Part shown: positions 35,658-43,555 of the stretch, piece by piece
How the letters are laid out: every line of letters starts with the position of its first letter
Numbering within the stretch: the stretch's first letter is position 1
Source of the DNA: Desulfocapsaceae bacterium
GTDB taxonomy: Bacteria; Desulfobacterota; Desulfobulbia; Desulfobulbales; Desulfocapsaceae
Length of the DNA: 50,270 nt
Assembly (NCBI GenBank): GCA_031292275.1
Contig: JARLHL010000054.1
Location: 1 to 50,270 of the forward strand
Direction: 5' to 3'
Program-made: the position numbers and the translations under genes
Notes under the pieces: generated by a model
Told to the model about the DNA's origin: nothing
The model's input: the letters and a program-made list of their open reading frames with translations, nothing else
Databases searched by the model: none

Positions 35658-35757
35658 TTATATGAAAGTCTCGTTTGAGCGGCGGCCTTGCCATGCTGGA
35701 ATGACGAGCTTTCATAATTTATTATGGCCGGTCGATCCGGTCCAGCCATGCGGGTTT
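35658..35757 (+). repeat. Dispersed intergenic repeat, copy E
   Basis: The best-preserved plus-strand copy, 100 bp. TATGAAAG (35661-35668) pairs with CTTTCATA (35709-35716), and TGGCCGG with CCGG-T-CCA in the right half. Degenerate pieces of the same sequence continue to about 35850 (GAAAGTCTTGTTTGAAGC, then GGTCTGGCCATGCTGG), so a second decayed copy may follow. The rest of 35638-36119 has no gene that I can support. Confidence 0.85.
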
Positions 35758-36032
35758 GGAAAGTCTTGTTTGAAGCATTGAATCAGACGTACCAAGCAGA
35801 CTTACATTCCTGCGGCTGGGAAAGTCCGGTCTGGCCATGCTGGCGAGTCTCTGAAAAATAAGGACTCCATGTCCTGATTGAATCCGTATGCAACCAAAAA
35901 GACATAAAGTAAGGAAAAAGACAAGGGGAATTATTACAACCTGATAAGAAAACCATTATTTTATCCGTCGTTGCCATTCTGGAGCCGGAGGGAATGGGAG
36001 GTTCGGTTTTTCCGCGTTATTTTGAAAAGAGA

Positions 36033-36061
36033 TTGACAATTTGCGGCAGCCAAGACATAAG
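36033..36061 (+). promoter_or_regulatory. Candidate sigma-70 promoter of yejB
   Basis: A perfect TTGACA (36033-36038), a 17-bp spacer and CATAAG (36056-36061, four of six matches) lie about 60 bp upstream of the yejB start. Confidence 0.5.
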
Positions 36062-36119
36062 AAACCAAATCGGAGACAACACACTGCTGCAGTCACAGAG
36101 GCCATACCGTGAAGAATCA

Positions 36120-37172
36120 ATGACTTTTTACATTGCAAAACGCATTCTCTTAATGATTCCGACCCTCTTTGGGGTCATGTTGATCACTTTTATCATTACT
36201 CAGTTCGTCCCTGGAGGTCCGGTCGATAAACTTATTGCCGAAATCGAGGGCCATGGTCGGGGAGGGGGTGAGGTGGGAACCAGCGTCTCATCAATGTACC
36301 GGGGCAGCTCGGGGCTTGATAATGAGCGGCTCGCCCGGCTGAACGCCTTGTACGGCTTCAACCGTCCGCCGGTGGAACGGTTCCTGATCATGATGAAGAA
36401 CTATCTGCTCTTCGATTTCGGCGAGTCATACTACTATCACCAGAGCGTCGTGGATCTCGTCATCTCCCGCCTGCCCGTGTCCATGTCGCTGGGGCTCTGG
36501 AGTTTCCTCATCGTCTATGGCGTCTGCGTGCCGCTGGGTATCAAAAAGGCCGTCAGGAATGGTTCCCGATTCGATATCGTCAGCAGCGCCGTCATTCTCG
36601 TCGGCTACGCCATACCGGGATTTGTCCTGGGGATTGTCCTGATCGTACTCTTTGGCGGCGGAAGTTTCTGGAATGTCTTTCCTCTCCGCGGACTGGTCTC
36701 GGACAACTGGAAGGATCTCAGCCTCTTCCTGAAAATTACAGACTATCTCTGGCATATGGTCCTGCCGATCACCGCCAGCGCAGTGGGCAGCCTGGCCGTG
36801 ATGACCATGCTTACCAAGAATTCTTTTCTGGAAGAGATCCGCAAGCAGTATGTCCTCACTGCCCGCGCCAAAGGGTTGACAGAAAAACAGGTCCTCTACG
36901 GGCATGTCTTTAGAAACGCAATCATTCCCATTATCACCGGGTTCCCGGGGTATTTCATCGCCTCGTTTTTTACCGGAAGCCTGCTCATCGAGACCATTTT
37001 TTCTCTGAACGGGATGGGCATGCTGGCCTATGAGTCGGTCATGAACCGCGATTATCCGGTGGTGCTGGGGACGCTTTACTTTTTCACGCTCATCGGGCTT
37101 GTCTCCCGTCTGCTCTCCGATCTCAGCTATGTGCTTGTGGATCCCCGGATCAGTTTTGAGCGTGTCGAGTAG
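36120..37172 (+). CDS. yejB: Peptide/microcin C ABC transporter permease YejB
   Basis: The 350-residue inner-membrane protein starts MTFYIAKRILLMIPTLFGVM and has six membrane helices. The extra soluble segment with GGGEVGTSVSSMYRGSSGLD near residue 50-70 sets YejB apart from OppB/DppB. The EAA loop reads YVLTARAKGLTEKQVLYGHV, which contacts the ATPase. I start at 36120 because the membrane-insertion start follows directly and the upstream in-frame extension is not hydrophobic. The partner yejE follows after 138 bp containing a repeat element. The binding protein YejA and the ATPase YejF are not in the window, so they must be elsewhere or substituted. Confidence 0.92.
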   Translation: MTFYIAKRILLMIPTLFGVMLITFIITQFVPGGPVDKLIAEIEGHGRGGGEVGTSVSSMYRGSSGLDNERLARLNALYGFNRPPVERFLIMMKNYLLFDFGESYYYHQSVVDLVISRLPVSMSLGLWSFLIVYGVCVPLGIKKAVRNGSRFDIVSSAVILVGYAIPGFVLGIVLIVLFGGGSFWNVFPLRGLVSDNWKDLSLFLKITDYLWHMVLPITASAVGSLAVMTMLTKNSFLEEIRKQYVLTARAKGLTEKQVLYGHVFRNAIIPIITGFPGYFIASFFTGSLLIETIFSLNGMGMLAYESVMNRDYPVVLGTLYFFTLIGLVSRLLSDLSYVLVDPRISFERVE

Positions 37173-37198
37173 GCATCATGTCGGTCCTGGATATCGAT

Positions 37199-37300
37199 AA
37201 ACCAGCATGGCTGGACCGTACTGGCCGGCCCCACAACGAAATATGAAGGCGCATTACTCCGGCACGGCAAGGCCGCTCCTCAAACGAGATTTTTATATAA
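37199..37300 (-). repeat. Dispersed intergenic repeat, copy F (inverted)
   Basis: On the minus strand it runs TATAAAAATCTCGTTTGAGG, GGCCTTGCCGTGCCGGAGTA, then TTTCGTTGTGGGGCCGGCCA and GGTCCAGCCATGCTGGTTT (in parts), closely matching copy E. It fills the gap between yejB and yejE and so is probably transcribed with them. CCAGC-ATG-GCTGG forms a small hairpin at its right-hand consensus end. Confidence 0.85.
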
Positions 37301-37310
37301 ACAAACGGGA

Positions 37311-38348
37311 ATGGAAGCCAAGGCGACACAGCATCTGAGTCCCGGCAGAAGACGCTGGAACCGGTTTAAAAAGAACAGGCGCGGCTATTACAGCCTGCTG
37401 ATTTTCGGCGTATTTTTCTGTCTCAGCCTTGGCGCTGAGATTCTCAGTAATAATGTGCCCTTCTTTGTCGTCTACAAGGGTGGATATTATTTCCCTTTTT
37501 TGAAAGTCTATCCCGAGACGGTTTTCGGCGGCGATTTTGAGACGGAGACAGACTATCAGGACCCGTTCTTCCTCACCCAGATGGGACATGACGGCAACAG
37601 CGCCTATTATCCTCCCAACCGGCACGGATACAATTCTATCAACCTGAATATTGACGGCCCCCTGCCGTCGCGCCCGACAAAGACAAACCTGCTGGGGACC
37701 GATGACCGCGGCCGTGACGTCCTGGCCAGGCTGCTGTATGGCTTCAGGTTGAGCGTGCTGTTCGGCTTCGCCCTGACCCTGGTCGGGACCGTCCTGGGAA
37801 TTATCGCCGGGGCCGTCCAGGGATTTTTCGGCGGTCGGGTGGACCTCTTTTCCCAGAGATTCATCGAGATCTGGAGCTCAATGCCTGAACTCTATCTGCT
37901 GATCATTTTTGCGTCGATCTTCAAGCCAAGTCTGCTGCTGTTGCTCCTGCTCCTGTCGCTGTTCAGCTGGATGGGCCTGTCCGATTATGTCAGGGCCGAA
38001 TTTCTCAAAGGCAGGAATATGGACTACGTCCAGGCTGCCAGGGCCCTGGGTGTGAGCAACATTACTATCATGTACCGCCATCTTCTGCCCAACGGCATGG
38101 CCCCGGTCATTACCTTCCTCCCCTTCCGGATGTCGGCAGCCATACTGGCCCTGACAAGTCTTGATTTCCTCGGGCTTGGTGTGCCGCCTTCTACTCCCAG
38201 CCTGGGTGAACTGCTTGCTCAGGGAAAGGCCAATATCGATGCATGGTGGCTCTCGCTATCAGCCTTCATCGTCCTGGTCGGAACACTCATTCTCCTCATT
38301 TTTATCGGTGAGGCCCTGCGGGAAACCTTCGACCCCCGACAGAGGTGA
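37311..38348 (+). CDS. yejE: Peptide/microcin C ABC transporter permease YejE
   Basis: This 345-residue permease has an N-terminal cytoplasmic stretch (RRRWNRFKKNRRGYYSL) followed by the first membrane helix, a long periplasmic loop with GGYYFPFLKVYPETVFGGDF and PPNRHGYNSINL that is typical of YejE, and the NLLGTDDRGRDVLARLLYG motif of OppC-like permeases. The EAA loop reads YVQAARALGVSNITIMYRHL. With YejB it should form the membrane channel for oligopeptide import. The ribosome site before the ATG is weak; the inserted repeat may have altered the leader. No ATPase gene follows; the next gene is mlaE behind its own promoter. Confidence 0.92.
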   Translation: MEAKATQHLSPGRRRWNRFKKNRRGYYSLLIFGVFFCLSLGAEILSNNVPFFVVYKGGYYFPFLKVYPETVFGGDFETETDYQDPFFLTQMGHDGNSAYYPPNRHGYNSINLNIDGPLPSRPTKTNLLGTDDRGRDVLARLLYGFRLSVLFGFALTLVGTVLGIIAGAVQGFFGGRVDLFSQRFIEIWSSMPELYLLIIFASIFKPSLLLLLLLLSLFSWMGLSDYVRAEFLKGRNMDYVQAARALGVSNITIMYRHLLPNGMAPVITFLPFRMSAAILALTSLDFLGLGVPPSTPSLGELLAQGKANIDAWWLSLSAFIVLVGTLILLIFIGEALRETFDPRQR

Positions 38349-38426
38349 AACCGGGGCGGCGCCTCTTGATGCCTGACAAGGGTATCCTTTTTCCGGATTC
38401 CTATTCAAAATTATTTTTTCTTAATA

Positions 38427-38455
38427 TTGACATACCTTAATTGAGCTTCTATTGT
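38427..38455 (+). promoter_or_regulatory. Sigma-70 type promoter of the mla operon
   Basis: A perfect TTGACA (38427-38432), a 17-bp spacer and TATTGT (38450-38455) lie in an AT-rich stretch 90 bp ahead of mlaE. Confidence 0.6.
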
Positions 38456-38545
38456 AGTTCAGATTCGTAACTGGATCGCCAAAATAAAAAAATCTTTTGT
38501 TGAAGTATATAAAATGTGGATGAAATGCCCGATTGTTAATGACTC

Positions 38546-39337
38546 ATGCAGCCTAATCCAATAGCTAAGCTCGGCAATACCGGGCTGTATATACTCGGTG
38601 ATCTCGGTCGGATGGGATTGTATCTTTTCCGGGCGCTGCGGGGCGTCTTCAGGCGTCCCTTCCGTTTTATGGAGCTTATCCGCCAGATACACTTTATAGG
38701 GGCCGGTTCCACTGCCGTGATTTTTTTTACGGCCCTTTCCACCGGGATGGTCCTGGGCCTGCAGGGGTATTATTCACTCAAGAAATTTGGTGCCGAGGGC
38801 ATGCTGGGCTCGGCAGTTTCCCTGACTATCATCATGGAGCTGGGACCGGTGCTGACGGCCTTGATGGTGGCCGGCAGAGCCGGATCGGCCATGTGTGCGG
38901 AGTTGGGAATCATGAGGATATCAGAGCAGATCGATGCGCTGGAATGCATGGCGGTCGATCCGTTCAGATACTTGATTTCCCCGAAATTCCTGGCTACCTT
39001 AATCTCTGTACCCCTGCTGACTGCAATCTTTGATCTGGTGGGGATCGCCGGAGGTTATCTTGTGGGGGTCAATTTCAAAGGGGTGAATCCCGGCAGTTTT
39101 ATCGACGGTATGCAGACGAGTATCACCAATCACGATATCCGGCTGGGATTCATCAAATCCGTTGTATTTGCAATGTTGGTGGTCTGGATCTGCACTGGGC
39201 GCGGATACTTTGTTCGGGAGATACGGGGGGCAGGGTTTGGAGCGGAGAGTGTCAGCAGGGTGACGACCCAGGCTGTTGTCCTCTCCTCGATCTCGGTACT
39301 GATTTTTGACTATCTCCTGACCGCTGTGCTTCTATGA
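38546..39337 (+). CDS. mlaE: Phospholipid ABC transporter permease MlaE
   Basis: The 263-residue inner-membrane protein belongs to the MlaE/TtgH (DUF140) family. Diagnostic parts are GAGSTAVIFFTALSTGMVLG, then LGPVLTALMVAGRAGSAMCAELG, and ISEQIDALECMAVDPFRYLI, which forms the coupling helix to the ATPase. Its stop overlaps the start of mlaF by four bases (ATGA). Together with MlaF and MlaD it forms the inner-membrane complex that moves phospholipids between the inner membrane and periplasmic MlaC. It is first in the operon; no ribosome site is obvious before the ATG. Confidence 0.95.
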   Translation: MQPNPIAKLGNTGLYILGDLGRMGLYLFRALRGVFRRPFRFMELIRQIHFIGAGSTAVIFFTALSTGMVLGLQGYYSLKKFGAEGMLGSAVSLTIIMELGPVLTALMVAGRAGSAMCAELGIMRISEQIDALECMAVDPFRYLISPKFLATLISVPLLTAIFDLVGIAGGYLVGVNFKGVNPGSFIDGMQTSITNHDIRLGFIKSVVFAMLVVWICTGRGYFVREIRGAGFGAESVSRVTTQAVVLSSISVLIFDYLLTAVLL

Positions 39338-40119
39338 AGAATATTGCGATAGAATTTCGGGATGTGGTGAAGACATTCACCTCCGAGGATGGCAGAAAGC
39401 AGACCGTGCTTGATAAGGTCAGTTTTTCGATTCCTGCCGGAAAGACCACCGTGATTGCCGGAGGCAGCGGACAGGGCAAGAGTGTCACCCTGAAGCTGGT
39501 CCTGGGGCTGATGCGGGTCGATGCCGGCCGGATTTTTGTCGATGGCAGAGATATTACAGATATCAGCGGGGCAGAACTTGAATCACTGCGCACACGGTTC
39601 GGCGTCCTCTTTCAAGGGGCGGCGCTTTTTGATTCCATGACCGTCTTTGATAATGTGGCCCTGCCGCTCAGGGAGAGGACAAAGATCCCGGAGGAAGACA
39701 TCCGGAAGAAGGTGATGGAGACCCTGCGGCAGCTTGAGCTTTCCGGTCATGAAGAGAAATACCCCGCTCAGCTGAGCGGGGGGATGCAAAAACGGGCGGG
39801 TTTGGCAAGGGCGCTGCAGCTGGACCCGGAAATCATGCTGTTCGATGAACCGACAACGGGGCTTGATCCGATCATGACCCGGGATATTTATCATCTCTTC
39901 TCGCGGACCCAGGCGCTGGTCGGCTATACATCCGTCATCGTCAGCCACGATATCCCCAAGGTCCTGAATCTGGCTGACCACGTTATCATCCTGAACCACG
40001 GTGCAGTTGATGTATTTGCAAGCCCTGAAGAGATCCAATGGTCGACAAAGGAAAATATCCGCGAATTTGTGAAAACAACAATGGGACAGATTTATCAGAG
40101 TCATCTGGTTGAAAAATGA
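39334..40119 (+). CDS. mlaF: Phospholipid ABC transporter ATP-binding protein MlaF
   Basis: This 261-residue ABC ATPase shows Walker A GGSGQGKS, Q-loop region FGVLFQGAALFDSMTVFDNV, signature LSGGMQKRAGLARAL, Walker B IMLFDEPTTGLDP and the switch His in SHDIPKVL. The GGMQKR form of the signature is typical of the Mla/Mce ATPases. It starts inside the mlaE stop and ends inside the mlaD start, giving two ATGA overlaps and so tight translational coupling. It powers lipid transport through MlaE. Confidence 0.96.
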   Translation: MKNIAIEFRDVVKTFTSEDGRKQTVLDKVSFSIPAGKTTVIAGGSGQGKSVTLKLVLGLMRVDAGRIFVDGRDITDISGAELESLRTRFGVLFQGAALFDSMTVFDNVALPLRERTKIPEEDIRKKVMETLRQLELSGHEEKYPAQLSGGMQKRAGLARALQLDPEIMLFDEPTTGLDPIMTRDIYHLFSRTQALVGYTSVIVSHDIPKVLNLADHVIILNHGAVDVFASPEEIQWSTKENIREFVKTTMGQIYQSHLVEK

Positions 40120-40565
40120 AAAAGAATAGCATCGAAATAAGTGTCGGTCTGTTTATGGTCGCCGGATTCCTGGCCTTTATTTATATGGCCCTGACCTTGG
40201 GCGAGGTGTCATTTTTGACCAAGGGCTCCACCTACACCATCGACGCCCAGTTCAACAATGTCACGGGAGTCAAGAAGGGCGCTTCCGTTCAGGTGGCGGG
40301 TGTCGTTGTCGGAGAGGTCAGCAAGGTGTGGCTGGGTGACAAGGGGTATGCCCTGCTGGCCCTGCGTATCGACAAAAACGTGCAGGTCCCCATTGACAGT
40401 ATGGCTTCGGTCAAGACTCAGGGGATTATCGGGGATAAGTTCATCCAGCTGGAGTTGGGAGGGGATGAGAAAATGTTTGCCAACGGCGGGACAATCCGTG
40501 ATACTGAATCTGCGGTGGATATCGAGTCGATTATAAGCAAATTCGCCTTTGGTAGCGCTAAGTAG
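40116..40565 (+). CDS. mlaD: MCE-domain lipid-binding protein MlaD
   Basis: A 149-residue protein with one N-terminal membrane anchor (SVGLFMVAGFLAFIYMAL) and a single periplasmic MCE domain: FNNVTGVKKGASVQVAGVVVGEV followed by DSMASVKTQGIIGDKFIQLELGG. MlaD forms a hexameric ring that threads lipids between MlaE and MlaC. It is shorter than the E. coli protein, mostly by lacking a C-terminal tail after the central hydrophobic helix (DIESIISKFAFG). It is coupled to mlaF by a four-base overlap. Confidence 0.95.
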   Translation: MKKNSIEISVGLFMVAGFLAFIYMALTLGEVSFLTKGSTYTIDAQFNNVTGVKKGASVQVAGVVVGEVSKVWLGDKGYALLALRIDKNVQVPIDSMASVKTQGIIGDKFIQLELGGDEKMFANGGTIRDTESAVDIESIISKFAFGSAK

Positions 40566-40615
40566 GGAGTATTTTACTATATTTTCTCAATTCATTTTTA
40601 TCAACGGTTCGTATT

Positions 40616-41374
40616 ATGAAGAGAAGACTCTTCTTTATCGTGTTCATCCTGCTTTTTGCGTCAGGAGGTGTCGTTCGGGCTGGGGAAAAGGCGGCCACGG
40701 CCAAGGGGCCCGATCTGCTCAGTGATGATTATACTGCTGAGGAAAAATCTTCCGAGGTCGCAAGTTACGATCCGCTGGAACCCATGAATCGGGTGTTTTT
40801 TACGATCAATGACAAGCTCTACTTCTGGGTCGTAAAGCCGGTAAAGAAAGGGTATGCCGCAGTCCTTCCCGAGGGAATCCGGCAGTGTTTCCAGAACTTT
40901 TTCGACAATGTCTCCTCTCCTGTAAGTTTTGTCAATAACCTGTTTCAGGGTCGATTCGAGGATGCGGGAGTGGTGCTGTCGCGTTTTGTGATAAACACGA
41001 CCCTTGGTGTTTATGGCTTTGGGGATCCGGCCCTGGTGTCGTTCAACCTGACCCCGCGGCCGGCGGACTTCGGAGAGACTCTGGGTGTTTATGGATTTGG
41101 CGAGGGTGTGTATCTGTTCTGGCCCTTCCTCGGCCCCTCCAACATCAGGGATACGGTTGGGCTTACCGCTGACGTGTATGCACATCCGGTGACTTATCTG
41201 AATTGGACGCTGGAGCAGGAGGGCGGTTATTATATCTTCAGTAAGATCAATGCCCAGTCGTTGAGTCCAGATGTGTATGAGGATGTGAAAAAATTCTCCT
41301 TTGACCCCTATGTGGCCATCCGTCAGGCGTATTTTGAACATCGGCAGGGAAAAATCGAGAAGCAGAAACAATGA
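40616..41374 (+). CDS. mlaA: MlaA/VacJ family protein without a lipobox
   Basis: The 252-residue protein carries the VacJ signature: YDPLEPMNRVFFTINDKLYFWVVKP (read in parts), then FFDNVSSPVSFVNNLFQG, GVVLSRFVINTTLGVYGFGDPA and DFGETLGVYGFGEGVYLFWPFLGPSNIRDT (in parts). MlaA removes misplaced phospholipid from the outer leaflet of the outer membrane and hands it to MlaC. The signal peptide (FFIVFILLFASGGVVRAGEK) has no cysteine, so unlike E. coli MlaA it cannot be a lipoprotein as read; it would be cut after VRA. It is in operon order E-F-D-A-C, 50 bp after mlaD. Confidence 0.94.
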   Translation: MKRRLFFIVFILLFASGGVVRAGEKAATAKGPDLLSDDYTAEEKSSEVASYDPLEPMNRVFFTINDKLYFWVVKPVKKGYAAVLPEGIRQCFQNFFDNVSSPVSFVNNLFQGRFEDAGVVLSRFVINTTLGVYGFGDPALVSFNLTPRPADFGETLGVYGFGEGVYLFWPFLGPSNIRDTVGLTADVYAHPVTYLNWTLEQEGGYYIFSKINAQSLSPDVYEDVKKFSFDPYVAIRQAYFEHRQGKIEKQKQ

Positions 41375-41451
41375 ACTGCTGGTAGGCACGGGAGTCCTGA
41401 TGTCAGGAGTTCGGTATGCTGCCAATATTTATTATTCACACATGAAAAAAG

Positions 41452-42078
41452 ATGAAAACAAAACACATTTTCTGCATGTACCTCTGGACAGTTCTTTTGG
41501 TCTTTGCGCTTGCGGCCTCGTCACAGGCGGCAAAAGGTCCGACCGAAACCATCAAACCTGTTCTTGTCGACTTGACGAGTCTGCTCAACAATCCGGGATT
41601 GCAGGGTGACGCCCACCGCGATGAGCGGAGGCAAAAAATAATGAGTACAATCAAGTCAGGATTTGATTTCCAGGAGATGTGCAAACGTGTTCTCGGCAAG
41701 ACCTGGCAGGAAATCACTCCTGCCGACAGGACCTATTTTACCGAACTGATGACCAAGCTTTTGGAGAATGTTTATATCGGGAAACTTGAAGACTATCACT
41801 ACCAGACCATTGAATATGTTGATGAAAAGGTCCAGGATGACAGGGCTCAGGTGACGACGGTGGTCTGCAAGGATGATGTAAAACTCCCGGTTAATTATGT
41901 CCTCCAGTTAACGCCTGCGGGATGGATGGTCTATGATATCAATATTGAAGGGGTCAGTCTTGTCCGCAATTATATGGAACAGTTCAGATCAATTCTTAGA
42001 ACGGATAGTTTTCAAGGCCTGATTAAGATCATCGAGGACAAAAACAAGTCGTTTGCAGGGGCCAGCAAGGCTTCATGA
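41452..42078 (+). CDS. mlaC: Periplasmic phospholipid-binding protein MlaC
   Basis: This 208-residue exported protein (signal peptide to about SSQA, residue 26) belongs to the Ttg2/MlaC family. Typical parts are FDFQEMCKRVLGKTWQEITPADRTYF (read in parts), the strand with AQVTTVVCKDDVKLPVNYVL, and WMVYDINIEGVSLVRNYMEQFRSIL (in parts). It shuttles phospholipid between MlaA at the outer membrane and MlaD. A small perfect palindrome (TCCTGATGTCAGGA, 41395-41408) lies in the 77-bp gap before it. Its stop codon overlaps the start of the next gene. Confidence 0.94.
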   Translation: MKTKHIFCMYLWTVLLVFALAASSQAAKGPTETIKPVLVDLTSLLNNPGLQGDAHRDERRQKIMSTIKSGFDFQEMCKRVLGKTWQEITPADRTYFTELMTKLLENVYIGKLEDYHYQTIEYVDEKVQDDRAQVTTVVCKDDVKLPVNYVLQLTPAGWMVYDINIEGVSLVRNYMEQFRSILRTDSFQGLIKIIEDKNKSFAGASKAS

Positions 42079-42518
42079 CTGGGGATAATGTGACGCCGCA
42101 GGCCTTTCGCTGCTTCACTTCCGATGAGGCGCTGGGGCTGCTGGCTGTGGCGACATCAATGCTGGTCCAGAAGGGAGATGCGCTTTTTCATGCCGGTGAC
42201 GTCTCCGACGGGGTTTTTTTCCTTGAGAAGGGCCGGCTTGCAGTTTTACAGGGGACAGGATTTAATGACCGCACCCAGGTCGTGGCTCTCCTGGAACCTG
42301 GATCCGCCGTCGGTGAGGGAGGAGCTGTCGGGAAAAGTCTGCGGACAGCTACCGTTGTCGCCATTGAGGACGCATTGCTGTATTATCTCAACAGTCAAGG
42401 CCTTGAAAGTCTGGGTGAGAGGAACCCTCTGGTCTTTATCAAACTCGTTAAACGGCTTCTCTTCGTTTCCAATCTGCGCCTGCAGAAATGCTCTGAGCGG
42501 CTGGCCCATATACTCTGA
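42075..42518 (+). CDS. Cyclic-nucleotide-binding domain protein coupled to mlaC
   Basis: The 147-residue protein is a lone cNMP-binding (Crp-type) domain: LVQKGDALFHAGDVSDGVFFLEKGRLAVLQG (read in parts) forms the first strands, and LLEPGSAVGEGGAVGKSLRTATVVA corresponds to the phosphate-binding cassette. In that cassette the usual pair FGE...R(S/T)A is changed to VGE...RTA, so Glu and Arg are kept and ligand binding is plausible. There is no DNA-binding helix-turn-helix and no catalytic domain. Its ATG overlaps the mlaC stop (ATGA), so it is made with the Mla proteins; it may adjust lipid transport or sense a signal for it. Confidence 0.82.
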   Translation: MTGDNVTPQAFRCFTSDEALGLLAVATSMLVQKGDALFHAGDVSDGVFFLEKGRLAVLQGTGFNDRTQVVALLEPGSAVGEGGAVGKSLRTATVVAIEDALLYYLNSQGLESLGERNPLVFIKLVKRLLFVSNLRLQKCSERLAHIL

Positions 42519-42798
42519 AAGGTCCACTGTGCGATTTGCGTGAATATTTTCAAGACCTTCCTTTTCAGTTTTGGCTTTAATTCGGCATATTGATGTGATG
42601 TCCTTGATCATTTTCAGCTTCTGAACTGCTTGTGGCTTGGGGACGGCAGCCAGGACTGTAATGAGGAATGGATTGACGTCGGGATATGCAGTGAATTTTC
42701 CTGTCGGCCAATTTTTTTCTGGCCATTCTCCTATAAATTGATTACTTTTGCCTTCTTTGTCATTCTGGAAGAGTCGGTGCTGGTTGTTGAGTGAGAGA

Positions 42799-43314
42799 AT
42801 GAAAGTTTTATTGAATCAGATAGCAGCAGGGAATAATCACTATTCCATTCGGGATACGGGGTGGTTTCCGGCTGAAGAATTTACTCTGAGCCGGGTTGAC
42901 CGGATTGACATTGACTTGTCGAAAAGAGATGGTGAGACGTTTGGGATTGAAGGGGAGATGCGCCTCGTCCTTACATTTCTCTGTGATCGATGCGGGGAGT
43001 CTTATCCGTATTCCCTCGTCACCGATTTTCAGTATCTTTTCAGGATAGGGGAGGATGTTTCGCTGCATATTCAGGATATGGAATGCAGTGAGGAGGATAT
43101 CAATACTGTTTATCTGCATGAACCGGTGATTGATATCGATGAGATTCTCAGGGAACAGATAGTGTTGGCCGTGCCTTTTCGAAGGGTCTGTAATGAGGAC
43201 TGTAAGGGGCTTTGCCCGGGGTGTGGAGTGATTTTGGCGCGCGAGGCATGCAGATGTCCTCCCAAAGCGCAGAATTCACCTTTCGCTGTTTTGGGAAAAT
43301 TAAAAAATCATTGA
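42799..43314 (+). CDS. yceD: YceD family protein (DUF177)
   Basis: A 171-residue protein of the YceD/DUF177 family, linked to 23S rRNA accumulation and almost always next to rpmF, as here. It contains the paired cysteines LCDRCGE in the middle and CNEDCKGLCPGCG near the C-terminus, which probably bind zinc. The VYLHEPVIDIDEILREQIVLAVP stretch (in parts) is the conserved family helix. I start at 42799 (MKVLLNQI), where GAGAG precedes the ATG, rather than at the longer upstream frame. The 280-bp gap before it contains no gene; TATAAA at 42732-42737 is a possible -10 box. Confidence 0.9.
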   Translation: MKVLLNQIAAGNNHYSIRDTGWFPAEEFTLSRVDRIDIDLSKRDGETFGIEGEMRLVLTFLCDRCGESYPYSLVTDFQYLFRIGEDVSLHIQDMECSEEDINTVYLHEPVIDIDEILREQIVLAVPFRRVCNEDCKGLCPGCGVILAREACRCPPKAQNSPFAVLGKLKNH

Positions 43315-43357
43315 AAAATGCCGGATTATCGGCAATTTTTTATTACTGGAGGAAAAT

Positions 43358-43546
43358 ATGGCTCTGCCGAAAAGAAGACATTCGCATTCGCGAACCCACA
43401 AAAGACGCTCTCATGATGCATTGACTGCGCCCGGATTGTCCCTCTGTTCGGAGTGTGGAGAACCCAAAGAACCCCATCGTCTATGCGGGGGCTGCGGAAA
43501 ATACAAGGGGCGGACTGTTTTTAATCTCGCAACTGAAGCAGAATAG
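43358..43546 (+). CDS. rpmF: 50S ribosomal protein L32
   Basis: The 62-residue protein begins MALPKRRHSHSRTHKRRSHD, which is the L32 N-terminus. The zinc-ribbon cysteines are all present: CSECGEPKEPHRLC and CGGCGKY. GGAGG is placed well before the ATG. The linkage yceD-rpmF-plsX-fabH is a widespread conserved order that ties ribosome and membrane-lipid synthesis. Confidence 0.97.
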   Translation: MALPKRRHSHSRTHKRRSHDALTAPGLSLCSECGEPKEPHRLCGGCGKYKGRTVFNLATEAE

Positions 43547-43555
43547 GAGCATATC

